Shown one piece after another: positions 1 to 7,792 of a stretch of DNA of 18,233 nucleotides. The stretch comes from SAR202 cluster bacterium (lineage in GTDB: Bacteria; Chloroflexota; Dehalococcoidia; Lucifugimonadales; JASMAO01). The number at the start of each line of letters is the position of its first letter. Position 1 is the first letter of the stretch. The notes beneath the pieces were generated by a model that was given only the letters and a program-made list of their open reading frames with translations, was not told the DNA's origin and did no database searches. A program made the position numbers and the translations under genes. The stretch covers positions 1 to 18,233 of the forward strand of contig JASMAO010000135.1 in the NCBI GenBank assembly GCA_030754315.1, read 5' to 3'.

Positions 1-138
1 GTACTTCGTTCTTCACATCCTTACCTGGGCGGGGATGAAAATGTGGTTACAAGGCCACGATCAGGGAGCAGAATCAAGCAATAAACATGGAGGTTAAATA
101 TCCCCTGCCCGGCTATGGCATGGGATGGATATGGGGAG

Positions 139-213
139 TGAGCCGGCTGGGATTCGAACCCAGGACACTCGGATTAAAAGTCCGATGCTCTGACCAAACT
201 GAGCTACCGGCCC
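139..213 (-). tRNA. tRNA-Lys (anticodon UUU)
   Basis: On the minus strand a complete cloverleaf can be folded. The acceptor arm GGGCCGG pairs with CCGGCTC (with one G-U), and the D stem is GCTC/GAGC. The anticodon stem TCGGA/TCCGA encloses the loop CTTTTAA, giving anticodon TTT. The T arm is CTGGG/CCCAG with the TTCGAAT loop. The discriminator is A and CCA is not encoded. Length is 75 nt, normal for a class I tRNA. It lies downstream of lepB on the same strand, 163 nt away. No copy of its 3' end was seen elsewhere in the window, so there is no sign that it serves as an integration site here. Confidence 0.96.
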
Positions 214-376
214 AAAGAAAAACGCACTGGGTATTGTAGGCTCCCTTTGTAGGTGTGTTCAAGGACTACGCGTATTAGTTTCGTAGGTCCAGAATATATC
301 ACGGCAAGGTGGTTGCGTATTGTACGTAGAGCGCCCGAATAAACACACCCCGTAATTCTTTTTTGTGCGAAACCAG

Positions 377-961
377 CTAAAACTCCAGGTTCAGAGCGCG
401 CCAGTGACTTGGAGGCCAGTATGCTACCCATGCCTGGCCCACGATATTGTCTGCCGGTACCAGCCCCCAGTTGCGTGAGTCATTGCTAGCACTCCTGTTG
501 TCTCCCAACACAAAAAAATGGTCCTCTGGAATCCTGACAGGGTGCATATCACTTTGATCGTGTTTTGTAATATAAGGCTCTGATAAAGGTATACCGTTAA
601 CCATCACCTGGCCAGCATCAATCTCTACCGTATCACCCGCCAGTCCGATCACGCGTTTGACAAAATCGTGCGCCTCATTTCTTGGGAAATGAAATATGAT
701 TACATCGCCTCGTCGAGGAGGATGAAACGGGTAAACCAAATCTCCATCTACAAGGTTTGAGAATGGAAGCTTAGACATAAGTTGGCTGGAGTGAAATTTC
801 GCGTAAACCATTTTGTTGACCAGAACGTGTTCTCCATCCACCAGGTTCGGCAACATACTTGGACCCTCAACCCGGTAATTCTGCACACTGATCTGTAAAA
901 TGGCAAAAACGAAGAGAGCCAAGATAGCCGTCTCGAATAATTCCCTGACCGACGCTCTCAC
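377..961 (-). CDS. lepB: Signal peptidase I (type I leader peptidase)
   Basis: A 194-residue membrane-anchored serine protease that removes signal peptides from secreted proteins. Residues about 8-27 form one N-terminal transmembrane helix. Box B follows as GPSM with the nucleophile Ser35. The general-base Lys102 lies in the FVKRVIG motif (box D), and box E GDNRSASNDSRNWG is intact. The length fits the short single-anchor type of Gram-positive and Chloroflexota-like bacteria rather than the 300+ residue enterobacterial form. The start is GTG at 961, chosen because AAGGAG lies about 10 nt upstream and the reading begins just before the helix. The gene is divergent from the lipoprotein gene at 1154 and has its own candidate -10 box. 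The family assignment is certain; only the exact start is open. Confidence 0.95.
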   Translation of the reverse strand: MRASVRELFETAILALFVFAILQISVQNYRVEGPSMLPNLVDGEHVLVNKMVYAKFHSSQLMSKLPFSNLVDGDLVYPFHPPRRGDVIIFHFPRNEAHDFVKRVIGLAGDTVEIDAGQVMVNGIPLSEPYITKHDQSDMHPVRIPEDHFFVLGDNRSASNDSRNWGLVPADNIVGQAWVAYWPPSHWRALNLEF

Positions 962-987
962 AATGATCTTCTCCTTCCGTCACTTAT

Positions 988-993
988 ATTATA
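988..993 (-). promoter_or_regulatory. Candidate -10 box for lepB
   Basis: Read on the minus strand this is a perfect TATAAT, 26 nt upstream of the lepB GTG start, followed by the AAGGAG ribosome-binding site. No convincing -35 hexamer is seen 16-18 nt further upstream, so the assignment rests on the -10 match and its position within a short AT-rich stretch. Confidence 0.4.
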
Positions 994-1153
994 TTATCAA
1001 TAATCTCAGGAGAGAGGGCCACGACACCCTAAATCTATTAGATATTATTCCCACGGTTAGGGGAACGTTTTGGTTTTTACGTTCATGGTATGTTTTCGAT
1101 TGATTCAACGTCTGGGTTAGAAATTGGATAAGGAAAACCGATAGGAGAAAAAA

Positions 1154-2071
1154 GTGTCCGTAATCAGAAAATTGGTAATTTTTACTGGATGTGGGATCTT
1201 ATTTACGGCAGCCGTGGCATGCAACAACGCAAACGAAAAGGGAGTTGATCGGAACGTCGAAACCGAGGGCCTGAACGTACCCGTAACCGCAGATAGCCAA
1301 AACATGGGTGGATCGAACCCTGTTTCTGTACAGGCTCCAACGGATCCACAAATGTCAGCCAGAAATACCCCGAGTTACTCGGGTTCCTCTTTAGTCCAAG
1401 TGAATGGTCCTCAGTCAGGTATTTGGGTCACTGGTCAGGGAAAGTTAAGCCTAGACCCAGATCTTGCTCTAGTCAGCATCGGGGTTGAGGCAATTGCCGA
1501 CACCGTCGCTGAAGCAAGAGATGAGGCAGCCACAGCAATCGAAGGCATTCTTGCTGCTGTCAAAACTCACGGCCTCGTGGAAAAAGACGTACAGACCCTT
1601 TCATTCAACATATGGCCTCGATATGAGTTTCCCGAGGTGGTAGACGATGGTATGAAAGTCCGAAAACAGATTTTAGTTGGCTATACCGTCAACAACACTG
1701 CAATCGTCAAGATACGTGATATGAGCGAGATTGGGGTCATCATAGATGACATAGCCGATGCTGGCATGGACACCACTCGTATTAACGGTATCAACTTCAC
1801 CGTTGAGGATTCAAGCCCGTATATGGCTGAACTCCGTGAGGCCGCCGTCCTAGACGCTTTGGCCAAGGCTACGCACTTTGCGCAACTAACCGGCGTATTG
1901 GTCGGCTCACTCACCTTTATCAGCGAGATTGGTTCCGGTACCCCAATGGTAAGCGATTTTCAGGAGTCAGGATTCGCCAGAATGGCAGCGTCTCCAGCGC
2001 CTACAACAGCAATCAGTAGTGGAGAGTTGGAATTGAACCTAAATATCCAAGTAGTCTTTGAGATAAAGTGA
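1154..2071 (+). CDS. SIMPL-domain (DUF541/YggE-like) lipoprotein
   Basis: A 305-residue protein with a lipoprotein signal: a basic start (MSVIRK), a hydrophobic stretch at about 7-22, and a lipobox-like AVAC with the acceptor Cys23. Residues about 24-85 are a Ser/Pro/Asn-rich tether. From about residue 88 (GIWVTGQGKLSLDPDLALVS) to the C-terminal ELELNLNIQVVFEI strand the sequence has the typical SIMPL/DUF541 pattern, including the central helix with DEAATAIEGILAAVK and the ARDE-type segment. The family (YggE, Omp28/BP26 and relatives) is widespread at the cell surface; its molecular role is unsettled, with oxidative-stress links reported for YggE. The GTG start is supported by AGGAG at 1143-1147, 6 nt upstream. 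It is not part of the rib operon, which has its own promoter after it. Confidence 0.85.
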   Translation: MSVIRKLVIFTGCGILFTAAVACNNANEKGVDRNVETEGLNVPVTADSQNMGGSNPVSVQAPTDPQMSARNTPSYSGSSLVQVNGPQSGIWVTGQGKLSLDPDLALVSIGVEAIADTVAEARDEAATAIEGILAAVKTHGLVEKDVQTLSFNIWPRYEFPEVVDDGMKVRKQILVGYTVNNTAIVKIRDMSEIGVIIDDIADAGMDTTRINGINFTVEDSSPYMAELREAAVLDALAKATHFAQLTGVLVGSLTFISEIGSGTPMVSDFQESGFARMAASPAPTTAISSGELELNLNIQVVFEIK

Positions 2072-2072
2072 G

Positions 2073-2086
2073 GCAAAACGTTTTGC
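2073..2086. promoter_or_regulatory. Perfect 14-bp palindrome, candidate operator
   Basis: GCAAAACGTTTTGC is a perfect inverted repeat without spacer, beginning one base after the SIMPL-gene stop codon and about 25 bp upstream of the -35 element proposed for dcd. The AAAACGTTTT core with central CG resembles operators bound by LacI/GalR-type regulators (PurR and CcpA boxes share a central CG). The resemblance is visible in the sequence; any regulator is inference. As RNA it could form only a 5-bp stem with a 4-nt loop and has no U-tract, so an intrinsic terminator is unlikely. Confidence 0.35.
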
Positions 2087-2111
2087 ATATTCTTGGAGAA
2101 CCGCCCCGAAA

Positions 2112-2139
2112 TTCAAAAGTCACCGCCACATGCTACAAT
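2112..2139 (+). promoter_or_regulatory. Extended -10 promoter of the dcd-rib operon
   Basis: TTCAAA (2112-2117, four of six matches to TTGACA) is followed after 16 bp by TACAAT (2134-2139, five of six matches to TATAAT). The TG at 2131-2132 makes this an extended -10. Transcription would start near 2146, leaving a leader of only about 20 nt before the dcd ATG. That is too short for any riboswitch. Confidence 0.6.
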
Positions 2140-2168
2140 TTGCCCAGTGAAAACAGGTGCCAACATCC

Positions 2169-2744
2169 ATGGTTCTAAGCGACCGAACTATCAAAGAAGA
2201 ATTAGCCAAAGGGCGTATCGTTGTTGATCCCCTCGGCGATGATTGTATACAGCCAGCCAGCGTTGACGTCCATCTAGACAAACAGATCTTGGTATTCGCC
2301 AACTCTCGACGCCCATTTATTGACATCCGACAGGATATGAGTGATCTGACTGAAATGGTCGAGGTTGAGAACGATCGTCCGTTCATGCTTCACCCCGGTG
2401 AATTCGTCCTTGGTAGTACTCTGGAACGCATAGAATTACCTGAGGATCTTGTCGCAAGACTAGAGGGAAAGAGTTCGCTGGGCCGACTAGGCTTACTTAT
2501 CCATTCAACTGCTGGATACGTCGACCCCGGCTGGAAAGGCCATCTCACGCTGGAACTCAGTAACGTTAGTAATCTACCTATCACTCTGTACCATAGAATG
2601 AAAATAGGCCAGATATCCTACCTTAGGCTTACCACTCCAGCTGATAACCTGTACGGGTCACAGGCCCTCGGAAGCAAATACCAGGGCCAGACTTCCCCAA
2701 CAGCAAGTCGCGTTTACAGGGACTACGACGGAGTCAGCAGGTAG
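2169..2744 (+). CDS. dcd: dCTP deaminase, probably bifunctional DCD-DUT type
   Basis: A 191-residue cytosolic trimeric enzyme of pyrimidine deoxynucleotide synthesis. It begins MVLSDRTI, as in the family. The binding segment GKSSLGRLGL (about 101-110), the loop HSTAGYVDPGWKG (112-124), the catalytic glutamate in LTLELSN (E129) and the C-terminal lid KYQGQTSPTASR (170-181) are all present. By recall, the whole central block resembles the Mycobacterium tuberculosis enzyme, which both deaminates dCTP and hydrolyses dUTP to dUMP. The Thr-Ala-Gly segment fits that type better than the E. coli His-containing type. A longer GTG start at 2157 is possible, but the ATG at 2169 matches family N-termini and has AGGTG 9 nt upstream. 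It is the first gene of the operon, 9 nt before ribD. Confidence 0.93.
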   Translation: MVLSDRTIKEELAKGRIVVDPLGDDCIQPASVDVHLDKQILVFANSRRPFIDIRQDMSDLTEMVEVENDRPFMLHPGEFVLGSTLERIELPEDLVARLEGKSSLGRLGLLIHSTAGYVDPGWKGHLTLELSNVSNLPITLYHRMKIGQISYLRLTTPADNLYGSQALGSKYQGQTSPTASRVYRDYDGVSR

Positions 2745-2753
2745 GGTCTTGAC

Positions 2754-3833
2754 ATGACTCACATGCAGCGGGCGTTATCTCTGGCCAGACAAGCGCTAGG
2801 CACGACCAGCCCAAATCCGCCTGTAGGCGCGGTTGTAGTCAAAGATGGCGAAGTAGTTGGAGAGGGATTTACCCAACCGTATGGCCATGCACACGCCGAA
2901 ATAGTCGCTTTGACAAACTCCGGACCGCGATCAAAAGGCGGCACCCTCTACACCACACTCGAACCATGCAGCCACCATGGACAAACTCCGCCATGTACCG
3001 ATGCAATCCTCCAATCTGGAATTGTTAAGGTTATTTCTGCGACGGCTGACCCAAACCCACGGGTCAAGGGTAACGGGATTTCCATCCTGCAAGATGCAGG
3101 TATACAAACACATGTAGGTGAGGAAGAAGATCAGGCTAAAAAAATTATAGAGGCCTACTTGAAATTCGTCGAAACCGGATCTCCTTTCGTCACTGTCAAA
3201 TTTGGCTCCAGTTTGGATGGCAAGATCGCGACAAACACAGGCGAATCTCAATGGATCACCGGCGAGCAATCACTACAGGTTGCCCACAAACTTAGAGCAA
3301 CTAGTGACGCAATCATGGTCGGAATCAATACCGTCCTAACCGACGACTCAAAGCTTACATCTAGAAATTTATCGGGTGGGAACCAAGAACATCAGCCTCT
3401 TCGTGTCGTCGTAGACAGCAGATGCCGCATTCCGCCGAGCGCATCTATGCTGAAGGAACCCGGTCATACACTGGTAGCCGCAACGAACATCAGTGCCATT
3501 GACCAAAAACAAGCCGAGGACGCTGGTGCAGAGATTTTACAAGTGCCATCAGAAAATGGACGCGTCGACCTGGTCAGCCTAATGAAGCAACTTGGCGCCC
3601 GAGATATTACCAGCGTCATTGTTGAAGGGGGTGGTACCCTGATAGGTGCACTATTCGACAAGGGGCTCGTGGATAAAGTGATCGCTTTTATCGCACCTAC
3701 TGTAATAGGGGGAATCAGCGCACCATCCGCTGTGATGGGACTAGGTATAGAGCATCTAATTGATGCCACTAGACTGGAGCATGTCGAAGTGGAGATTTTA
3801 GGACAAGATATCTTAATCTCGGGTTACGTATAA
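2754..3833 (+). CDS. ribD: Bifunctional riboflavin deaminase-reductase RibD
   Basis: A 359-residue enzyme catalysing two steps: deamination of the pyrimidine from GTP cyclohydrolase II, then NADPH-dependent reduction of the ribose side chain. The N-terminal deaminase (about 1-145) has HAE with zinc ligand His47 and catalytic Glu49, and the PCSHHGQTPPC motif with zinc ligands Cys72 and Cys81. The SPNPPVGAVVV motif is near the start. The reductase domain begins at PFVTVKFGSSLDGKIAT (about 144) with ESQWITG. It ends with the VEGGGTLIGALF and APTVIGG nucleotide- and substrate-binding segments. Length is standard for a full fusion. The ATG at 2754 follows GGTAGGG; a second ATG lies 9 nt later. It lies only 3 nt upstream of ribE, so translation is probably coupled. 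Confidence 0.96.
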   Translation: MTHMQRALSLARQALGTTSPNPPVGAVVVKDGEVVGEGFTQPYGHAHAEIVALTNSGPRSKGGTLYTTLEPCSHHGQTPPCTDAILQSGIVKVISATADPNPRVKGNGISILQDAGIQTHVGEEEDQAKKIIEAYLKFVETGSPFVTVKFGSSLDGKIATNTGESQWITGEQSLQVAHKLRATSDAIMVGINTVLTDDSKLTSRNLSGGNQEHQPLRVVVDSRCRIPPSASMLKEPGHTLVAATNISAIDQKQAEDAGAEILQVPSENGRVDLVSLMKQLGARDITSVIVEGGGTLIGALFDKGLVDKVIAFIAPTVIGGISAPSAVMGLGIEHLIDATRLEHVEVEILGQDILISGYV

Positions 3834-3836
3834 CAG

Positions 3837-4421
3837 ATGTTTACAGGAATCGTAGAAGAAATCGGCAAGGTTTCAGGCTTTGTGGATGGGAAACTCACCA
3901 TTACCGCGAGCAAGGTTACCGAAGGAATGGAAGTCGGCGGTAGCATCTCAGTCAACGGAACATGTCTAACGGCAATAGATTGTTTTAATGACTCGTTCTC
4001 AGTCAATGTTGTGCCAGAAACGCTACGGCGCACAAATTTAGGGGAACTGGCTAAAAACGACCGAGTGAATTTAGAGCGCCCAATCCCTGTCACTGGCAGG
4101 TTAGACGGCCACATAGTCCAAGGCCATATCGACGGTACCGGCACTATAACGAGTATCAAACGAGAGGGCGATGCCCTTATGATCAGGGTCAAAGTATCCT
4201 CTTCACTTATGCGCTTCCTAGTCGAAAAGGGATTCATAGCCTTGGACGGAGCTAGTTTGACGATAGTACACTGTGACAACCAACACTTTGATGTGACCCT
4301 GATACCACATACGGCAGCAAAAACAATTTTAGGGCAACGTGAGGTTGGGGACAGGGTGAATGTCGAGATAGATATTATGGCGAAGTACGTAAATCGGCTA
4401 TTAATATCCTACTCAAAATAG
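3837..4421 (+). CDS. ribE: Riboflavin synthase, alpha subunit
   Basis: A 194-residue enzyme that dismutates two 6,7-dimethyl-8-ribityllumazine molecules to riboflavin and the pyrimidine precursor, working as a trimer. The two similar beta-barrel halves are visible. The N-terminal barrel begins with the invariant MFTGIVEE and has NGTCLTAID; the C-terminal barrel begins near GHIVQGHIDGTGTI and has LDGASLTI. A short C-terminal helix (about 175-194) matches the trimerisation helix. There is almost no spacer after ribD and no strong Shine-Dalgarno, which points to coupling with ribD. The symbol follows the Bacillus/actinobacterial convention (E. coli calls it ribC). It feeds pyrimidine back to the lumazine synthase encoded at the operon end. 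Confidence 0.96.
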   Translation: MFTGIVEEIGKVSGFVDGKLTITASKVTEGMEVGGSISVNGTCLTAIDCFNDSFSVNVVPETLRRTNLGELAKNDRVNLERPIPVTGRLDGHIVQGHIDGTGTITSIKREGDALMIRVKVSSSLMRFLVEKGFIALDGASLTIVHCDNQHFDVTLIPHTAAKTILGQREVGDRVNVEIDIMAKYVNRLLISYSK

Positions 4422-4440
4422 AATTGCCTAGGGACGAAAC

Positions 4441-5667
4441 ATGCCACCAATAAAAATAGAAGAAGCTATCTCATCCATCAAAGCTGGGAAGATGCTCATC
4501 ATCGTCGACGACGAGGACCGAGAGAACGAAGGTGACTTGGTTGTCGCCGCCGAAAAGGCGACACCGGAAGTGCTCAATTTCATGAGCAAACATGCACGAG
4601 GGCTCATCTGTGTACCAATGATGGCTCAACGTCTCAGGGAACTCAGGATTCCCATGATGGTCCAAGACAACACCTCGCGCCTCACCACCTCTTTCACAGT
4701 CTCCGTAGATGCCTTAGACAAAACTACGACTGGCATTTCCGCCCACGATCGCGCCACAACGGTACAGGCTCTACTAGACCCCACTTCTGGGCCCGATGAC
4801 CTTGCTCGTCCAGGTCATATCTTCCCTCTGCGTTACACCGAGGGTGGAGTGCTGGTAAGAGCGGGCCACACCGAAGCAACTGTTGACTTGCCAAGGATGG
4901 CTGGGATGTATCCAGCCGGCGTACTATGCGAAATTATGAATGATGATGGTTCGATGGCAAGAATGCCTGAGTTGGAGGCATTCTCAGAAAAACATGACAT
5001 CGGAGTTGTAACTATTGCCGATATCATTACATACAGAAGGGGGCATGAGAAGTTGGTGGAGCGAGTCGCTGAGGCACGCATTCCCACCGACTATGGCACC
5101 TTCGAAGCCATTTCATATCGCAGTATCGTAGACAAGGACGAGCACGTTGGACTGGTCATGGGCAAAATCTCCCCAGATGAACCAACCCTCGTCAGGGTAC
5201 ACAGTGAGTGCCTCACGAGCGATGTGTTCGGAAGCCTTCGATGCGACTGTGGTAATCAGCTCGACATGGCTTTAACTGCAATTGCAAACGAAGGAAAGGG
5301 CGTTTTCGTATACATGCGTCAAGAAGGACGAGGTATAGGCATACACAATAAGCTCAAAGCATACCACCTACAAGACGATGGTCTCGACACCGTTGATGCC
5401 AACGTCAGCTTGGGCTTTGCGCCAGACATACGGCACTACGGTGTGGGCGTACAGATCTTGGAAGACCTCGGTGTCGGAAAGATGAGGATATTAACCAACA
5501 ACCCACGTAAGCTGGCAGGTCTGAGTGGATATGGATCCCTAAATGTCGTAGAGCGCGTGCCAATAATTGTCCCCGCTAACAAAGAGAACAGCAAATACCT
5601 TGACACTAAGCGTAAGAAGTTAGGCCACCTGCTAGATTTGGACACCACTCCGGAAAGCTTAAATTGA
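4441..5667 (+). CDS. ribBA: Bifunctional DHBP synthase / GTP cyclohydrolase II
   Basis: A 408-residue fusion providing both entry branches of riboflavin synthesis. The N-terminal half (about 1-205) is 3,4-dihydroxy-2-butanone-4-phosphate synthase, with the acidic DDEDRENEGD loop at about 23-32, GISAHDRATT, RPGHIFPL and RAGHTEATVDL. The C-terminal half (about 210-400) is GTP cyclohydrolase II. It shows zinc ligands Cys257, Cys268 and Cys270 in the ECLTSDVFGSLRCDCG block, the arginine-containing MRQEGRGIGI loop, and LTNNPRKL. All expected catalytic motifs are intact, so both activities are likely. The ATG start has AGGGA about 7 nt upstream and lies 19 nt after ribE. The 3' end overlaps the ribH start. 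Confidence 0.97.
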   Translation: MPPIKIEEAISSIKAGKMLIIVDDEDRENEGDLVVAAEKATPEVLNFMSKHARGLICVPMMAQRLRELRIPMMVQDNTSRLTTSFTVSVDALDKTTTGISAHDRATTVQALLDPTSGPDDLARPGHIFPLRYTEGGVLVRAGHTEATVDLPRMAGMYPAGVLCEIMNDDGSMARMPELEAFSEKHDIGVVTIADIITYRRGHEKLVERVAEARIPTDYGTFEAISYRSIVDKDEHVGLVMGKISPDEPTLVRVHSECLTSDVFGSLRCDCGNQLDMALTAIANEGKGVFVYMRQEGRGIGIHNKLKAYHLQDDGLDTVDANVSLGFAPDIRHYGVGVQILEDLGVGKMRILTNNPRKLAGLSGYGSLNVVERVPIIVPANKENSKYLDTKRKKLGHLLDLDTTPESLN

Positions 5668-6206
5668 CCAACGAACTGCGTGGCGTACTAGATGGGGATG
5701 GTCTGAAAGTTGCTCTTGTCGTGGCCAAATTCAATCACCTAGTCACCACGCGGCTGCTCGACGGCGCTAAGGCTGCGCTATCAGATAATGGCGTACGCGA
5801 TCAAGATGTTACAGTCGTTTACGTGCCTGGATCATTTGAAATCCCAATTGTTGCCAAGCGACTTGCTACCACCTTACGATTCGACTCCGTCGTGTGCCTA
5901 GGCGCCGTCATAAGAGGCGAAACCGACCATTATGAATACGTCGCGGGTGAAGCGGCACGAGGGATTTCGAGAACGAGCCAAGAAACAGGTATTCCGGTTG
6001 TATTCGGCATACTCACCACAGATACAGCCGAGCAAGCAATCGAGCGTACCGGTGGCAAAGATAGAAGGTACAACAAACAAGCGCGTGTTGCCAGCAAACC
6101 CGATCTGTCAAATGACTCCCATGAAGGACATGGCAACGCAGGCTACAGTGCTGGCCTTACCGCTATCGAAATGGCCAACCTCATTAGGGCAATCGACTCA
6201 ACTTAG
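5664..6206 (+). CDS. ribH: 6,7-dimethyl-8-ribityllumazine synthase with C-terminal insertion
   Basis: A 180-residue enzyme condensing the pyrimidine with dihydroxybutanone phosphate. It has VVAKFNHLVT (substrate Phe), the VPGSFEIP loop, LGAVIRGETDHYEYV with catalytic His89, GIPVVFGILTT, and the phosphate-binding IERTGGK with Arg128 and Lys132. Usual family length is about 155. The excess is an insertion of about 23 residues (133-156) right after Lys132, rich in charged and polar residues, before the normal terminal helix GNAGYSAGLTAIEMANLIRAI. It starts with TTG at 5664, overlapping the ribBA TGA, with GGAAAG upstream. No ATG or GTG fits the family N-terminus, so translational coupling to ribBA is likely. 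It is the last gene of the operon. Confidence 0.94.
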   Translation: MTNELRGVLDGDGLKVALVVAKFNHLVTTRLLDGAKAALSDNGVRDQDVTVVYVPGSFEIPIVAKRLATTLRFDSVVCLGAVIRGETDHYEYVAGEAARGISRTSQETGIPVVFGILTTDTAEQAIERTGGKDRRYNKQARVASKPDLSNDSHEGHGNAGYSAGLTAIEMANLIRAIDST

Positions 6207-6211
6207 TTTCT

Positions 6212-6239
6212 CAAAGGGCTAATCCAGTGAGACCCTTTG
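6212..6239 (+). terminator. Possible weak terminator hairpin after ribH
   Basis: CAAAGGG (6212-6218) and CCCTTTG (6233-6239) form a 7-bp stem around a 14-nt loop, six bases past the ribH stop. The following bases (CTCCTTTATC) are only moderately T-rich, so this is not a textbook intrinsic terminator. The position between convergent genes fits a 3'-end hairpin for the rib operon. The rest of the 6207-6319 spacer shows nothing else. Confidence 0.35.
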
Positions 6240-6319
6240 CTCCTTTATCTAATCACCACTAGCGATTATCAGTGCAAGCATGGCCCAACAATAATCAATC
6301 ACAAGTCGGCTGCAACGAG

Positions 6320-7792
6320 TCATCCTTTCTCCATGATGGCAGTTCCATAATCTGGATAAAGCGCAGACCCCACGCTGGAGACCGTGATTTTTTGCCTATA
6401 AGTCCCTACCTCACATTCTCTGATGGCTTCATGAACGGCTGTGTCCCATTTCACATCTGAATCTTTCAAACCTCCTGCTAAAGCCTCTTCTATCACCCGG
6501 CCGTCCATGCCTTCTCCTTCTGCAAGACCTAGAATTCGTAGTACTGTTGGGGCGACGTCAACATTGGAAGAGGGCGTACATGACACAATCCCTTTTTTGA
6601 AACTAGGCCCCCGAGCAATCATAACGTTGTTCACCTCCTGCATGCTCAGGGATCCATGATCACCTCGATAATCGTTTGTCGAGTAGATCCTGCCAAAATA
6701 ATCACCGCTAGTTGGCTGAGAGTCCCAGGCCATAGACATTATCAGGTCGGGAGCTCGTGGGCCGTCGGCCCCCACCAAAGATGCAGGCAAGACGCCATCA
6801 ATTGCCCCAACTGCACTAGGTGCAACTAGGGCACCACACCAAGGCTGCTTCATTAGCCATTTCGCTAGCCTGTCGACAGTCGCTTGTTCCCGCTGGTGAA
6901 CATAAAAAATAATAGCACCACCGTTGCTTACGGATAGTACACCACCTGGTTTATCACCAGTCGGGAATCCAGAACCGAAAAGTAATGCCCCTATGTCTAA
7001 GCTACCCTTTACAGACGAGTATCCGTGATCGGAAAGAACAATTACATCAGTCTCTGATTCCCTACCGGTCTCATGTAACCAGTCCAGTAGGCGACCAAAC
7101 TCTCTATCCGAGTCCCGCAAAGAACGTTCTGCCTGCTGGGATCCGACACCCTCTATATGCTGGGAAAAGTCGGGTTCGCCACACCAAAAAAGAGACAGTG
7201 CAGATGTTCTTTCAGCAACCACGTACTGTGTAAGTACCTTGATTGCATGTTCCATCAAAGTCGATATAGCTAAGCTTGACGGACCTGATTCGGGATCGGG
7301 TCCGTCGGGCCACGGACCAAACCGCGAAAGAATCGTAGAGTGCAAGTCAAAGGGGATTGTGAACCTACGGTGGATCGATGCTCCGCCTACCCGTGCCGCA
7401 TGTGGATGCTGAAGAAAAGCATTTCCAGTCCCGCCTATGCCAATAGCAACATATTCCATACCGTTAGAAGCAAGAATTTCGCCCATCGTAGGCACAAATA
7501 GTAGTTCGCCCGTAGCATCAGCCATCTCTGTGAGATCGGGTCCATTTAGATTCAGTATGCGGGTCGAGTCGAACTCCCGCGACACTATTTTATTGGCTGC
7601 CAGTCCGTGTCGGCCTGGATAGCACCCAGTCTGAATACTGGCCACATTAACCCGCGTCATCGTAGGGAAAACAGAGTGGTGGTTCTCAAATACAACTCCC
7701 TGCGAACCCATTTCCCATAGGTTGGGCATACGACTGGGCGTAACTTGGGAGGGCTGCAACCCATCAAAAGCAGCAATTATCACTGAAGTCAT
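6320..7792 (-). CDS. NPP-like alkaline phosphatase superfamily hydrolase
   Basis: A 490-residue two-metal phosphoesterase of the nucleotide pyrophosphatase/phosphodiesterase branch. The metal and nucleophile set is complete. FDGL has Asp10; FPTMTRVN has the presumed nucleophile Thr46 and Asn49, equivalent to the TFPN motif; TGCYPGRHG follows. Further ligands lie in EPDFSQH, LSDHG and GDHG near the C-terminus, with the normal ending ARGPSFKKG, NVDVAPTVLRILGL. Known relatives cleave phosphodiesters, pyrophosphates or phosphonate-type bonds; the substrate here cannot be told. Unlike most NPPs it starts at the first beta strand with no signal peptide, so it is probably cytoplasmic. It follows the CocE-like gene by 40 nt and is probably co-transcribed, though its Shine-Dalgarno (AGGGA about 14 nt away) is poor. 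Confidence 0.85.
   Translation of the reverse strand: MTSVIIAAFDGLQPSQVTPSRMPNLWEMGSQGVVFENHHSVFPTMTRVNVASIQTGCYPGRHGLAANKIVSREFDSTRILNLNGPDLTEMADATGELLFVPTMGEILASNGMEYVAIGIGGTGNAFLQHPHAARVGGASIHRRFTIPFDLHSTILSRFGPWPDGPDPESGPSSLAISTLMEHAIKVLTQYVVAERTSALSLFWCGEPDFSQHIEGVGSQQAERSLRDSDREFGRLLDWLHETGRESETDVIVLSDHGYSSVKGSLDIGALLFGSGFPTGDKPGGVLSVSNGGAIIFYVHQREQATVDRLAKWLMKQPWCGALVAPSAVGAIDGVLPASLVGADGPRAPDLIMSMAWDSQPTSGDYFGRIYSTNDYRGDHGSLSMQEVNNVMIARGPSFKKGIVSCTPSSNVDVAPTVLRILGLAEGEGMDGRVIEEALAGGLKDSDVKWDTAVHEAIRECEVGTYRQKITVSSVGSALYPDYGTAIMEKG

Noticed and set aside
139..213. tRNA-Lys as an attachment site for a genomic island
   Set aside because: No integrase and no repeat of the tRNA 3' end were seen in the window, and housekeeping genes separate it from the hydrolase genes.
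900..1103. 67-codon plus-strand ORF spanning the lepB start and upstream region
   Set aside because: It overlaps the lepB 5' end and its promoter on the other strand, has no ribosome-binding site and low-complexity composition.
5932..6222. 96-codon plus-strand ORF overlapping ribH in another frame
   Set aside because: It lies almost entirely within the conserved ribH frame and shows no family features or ribosome-binding site.
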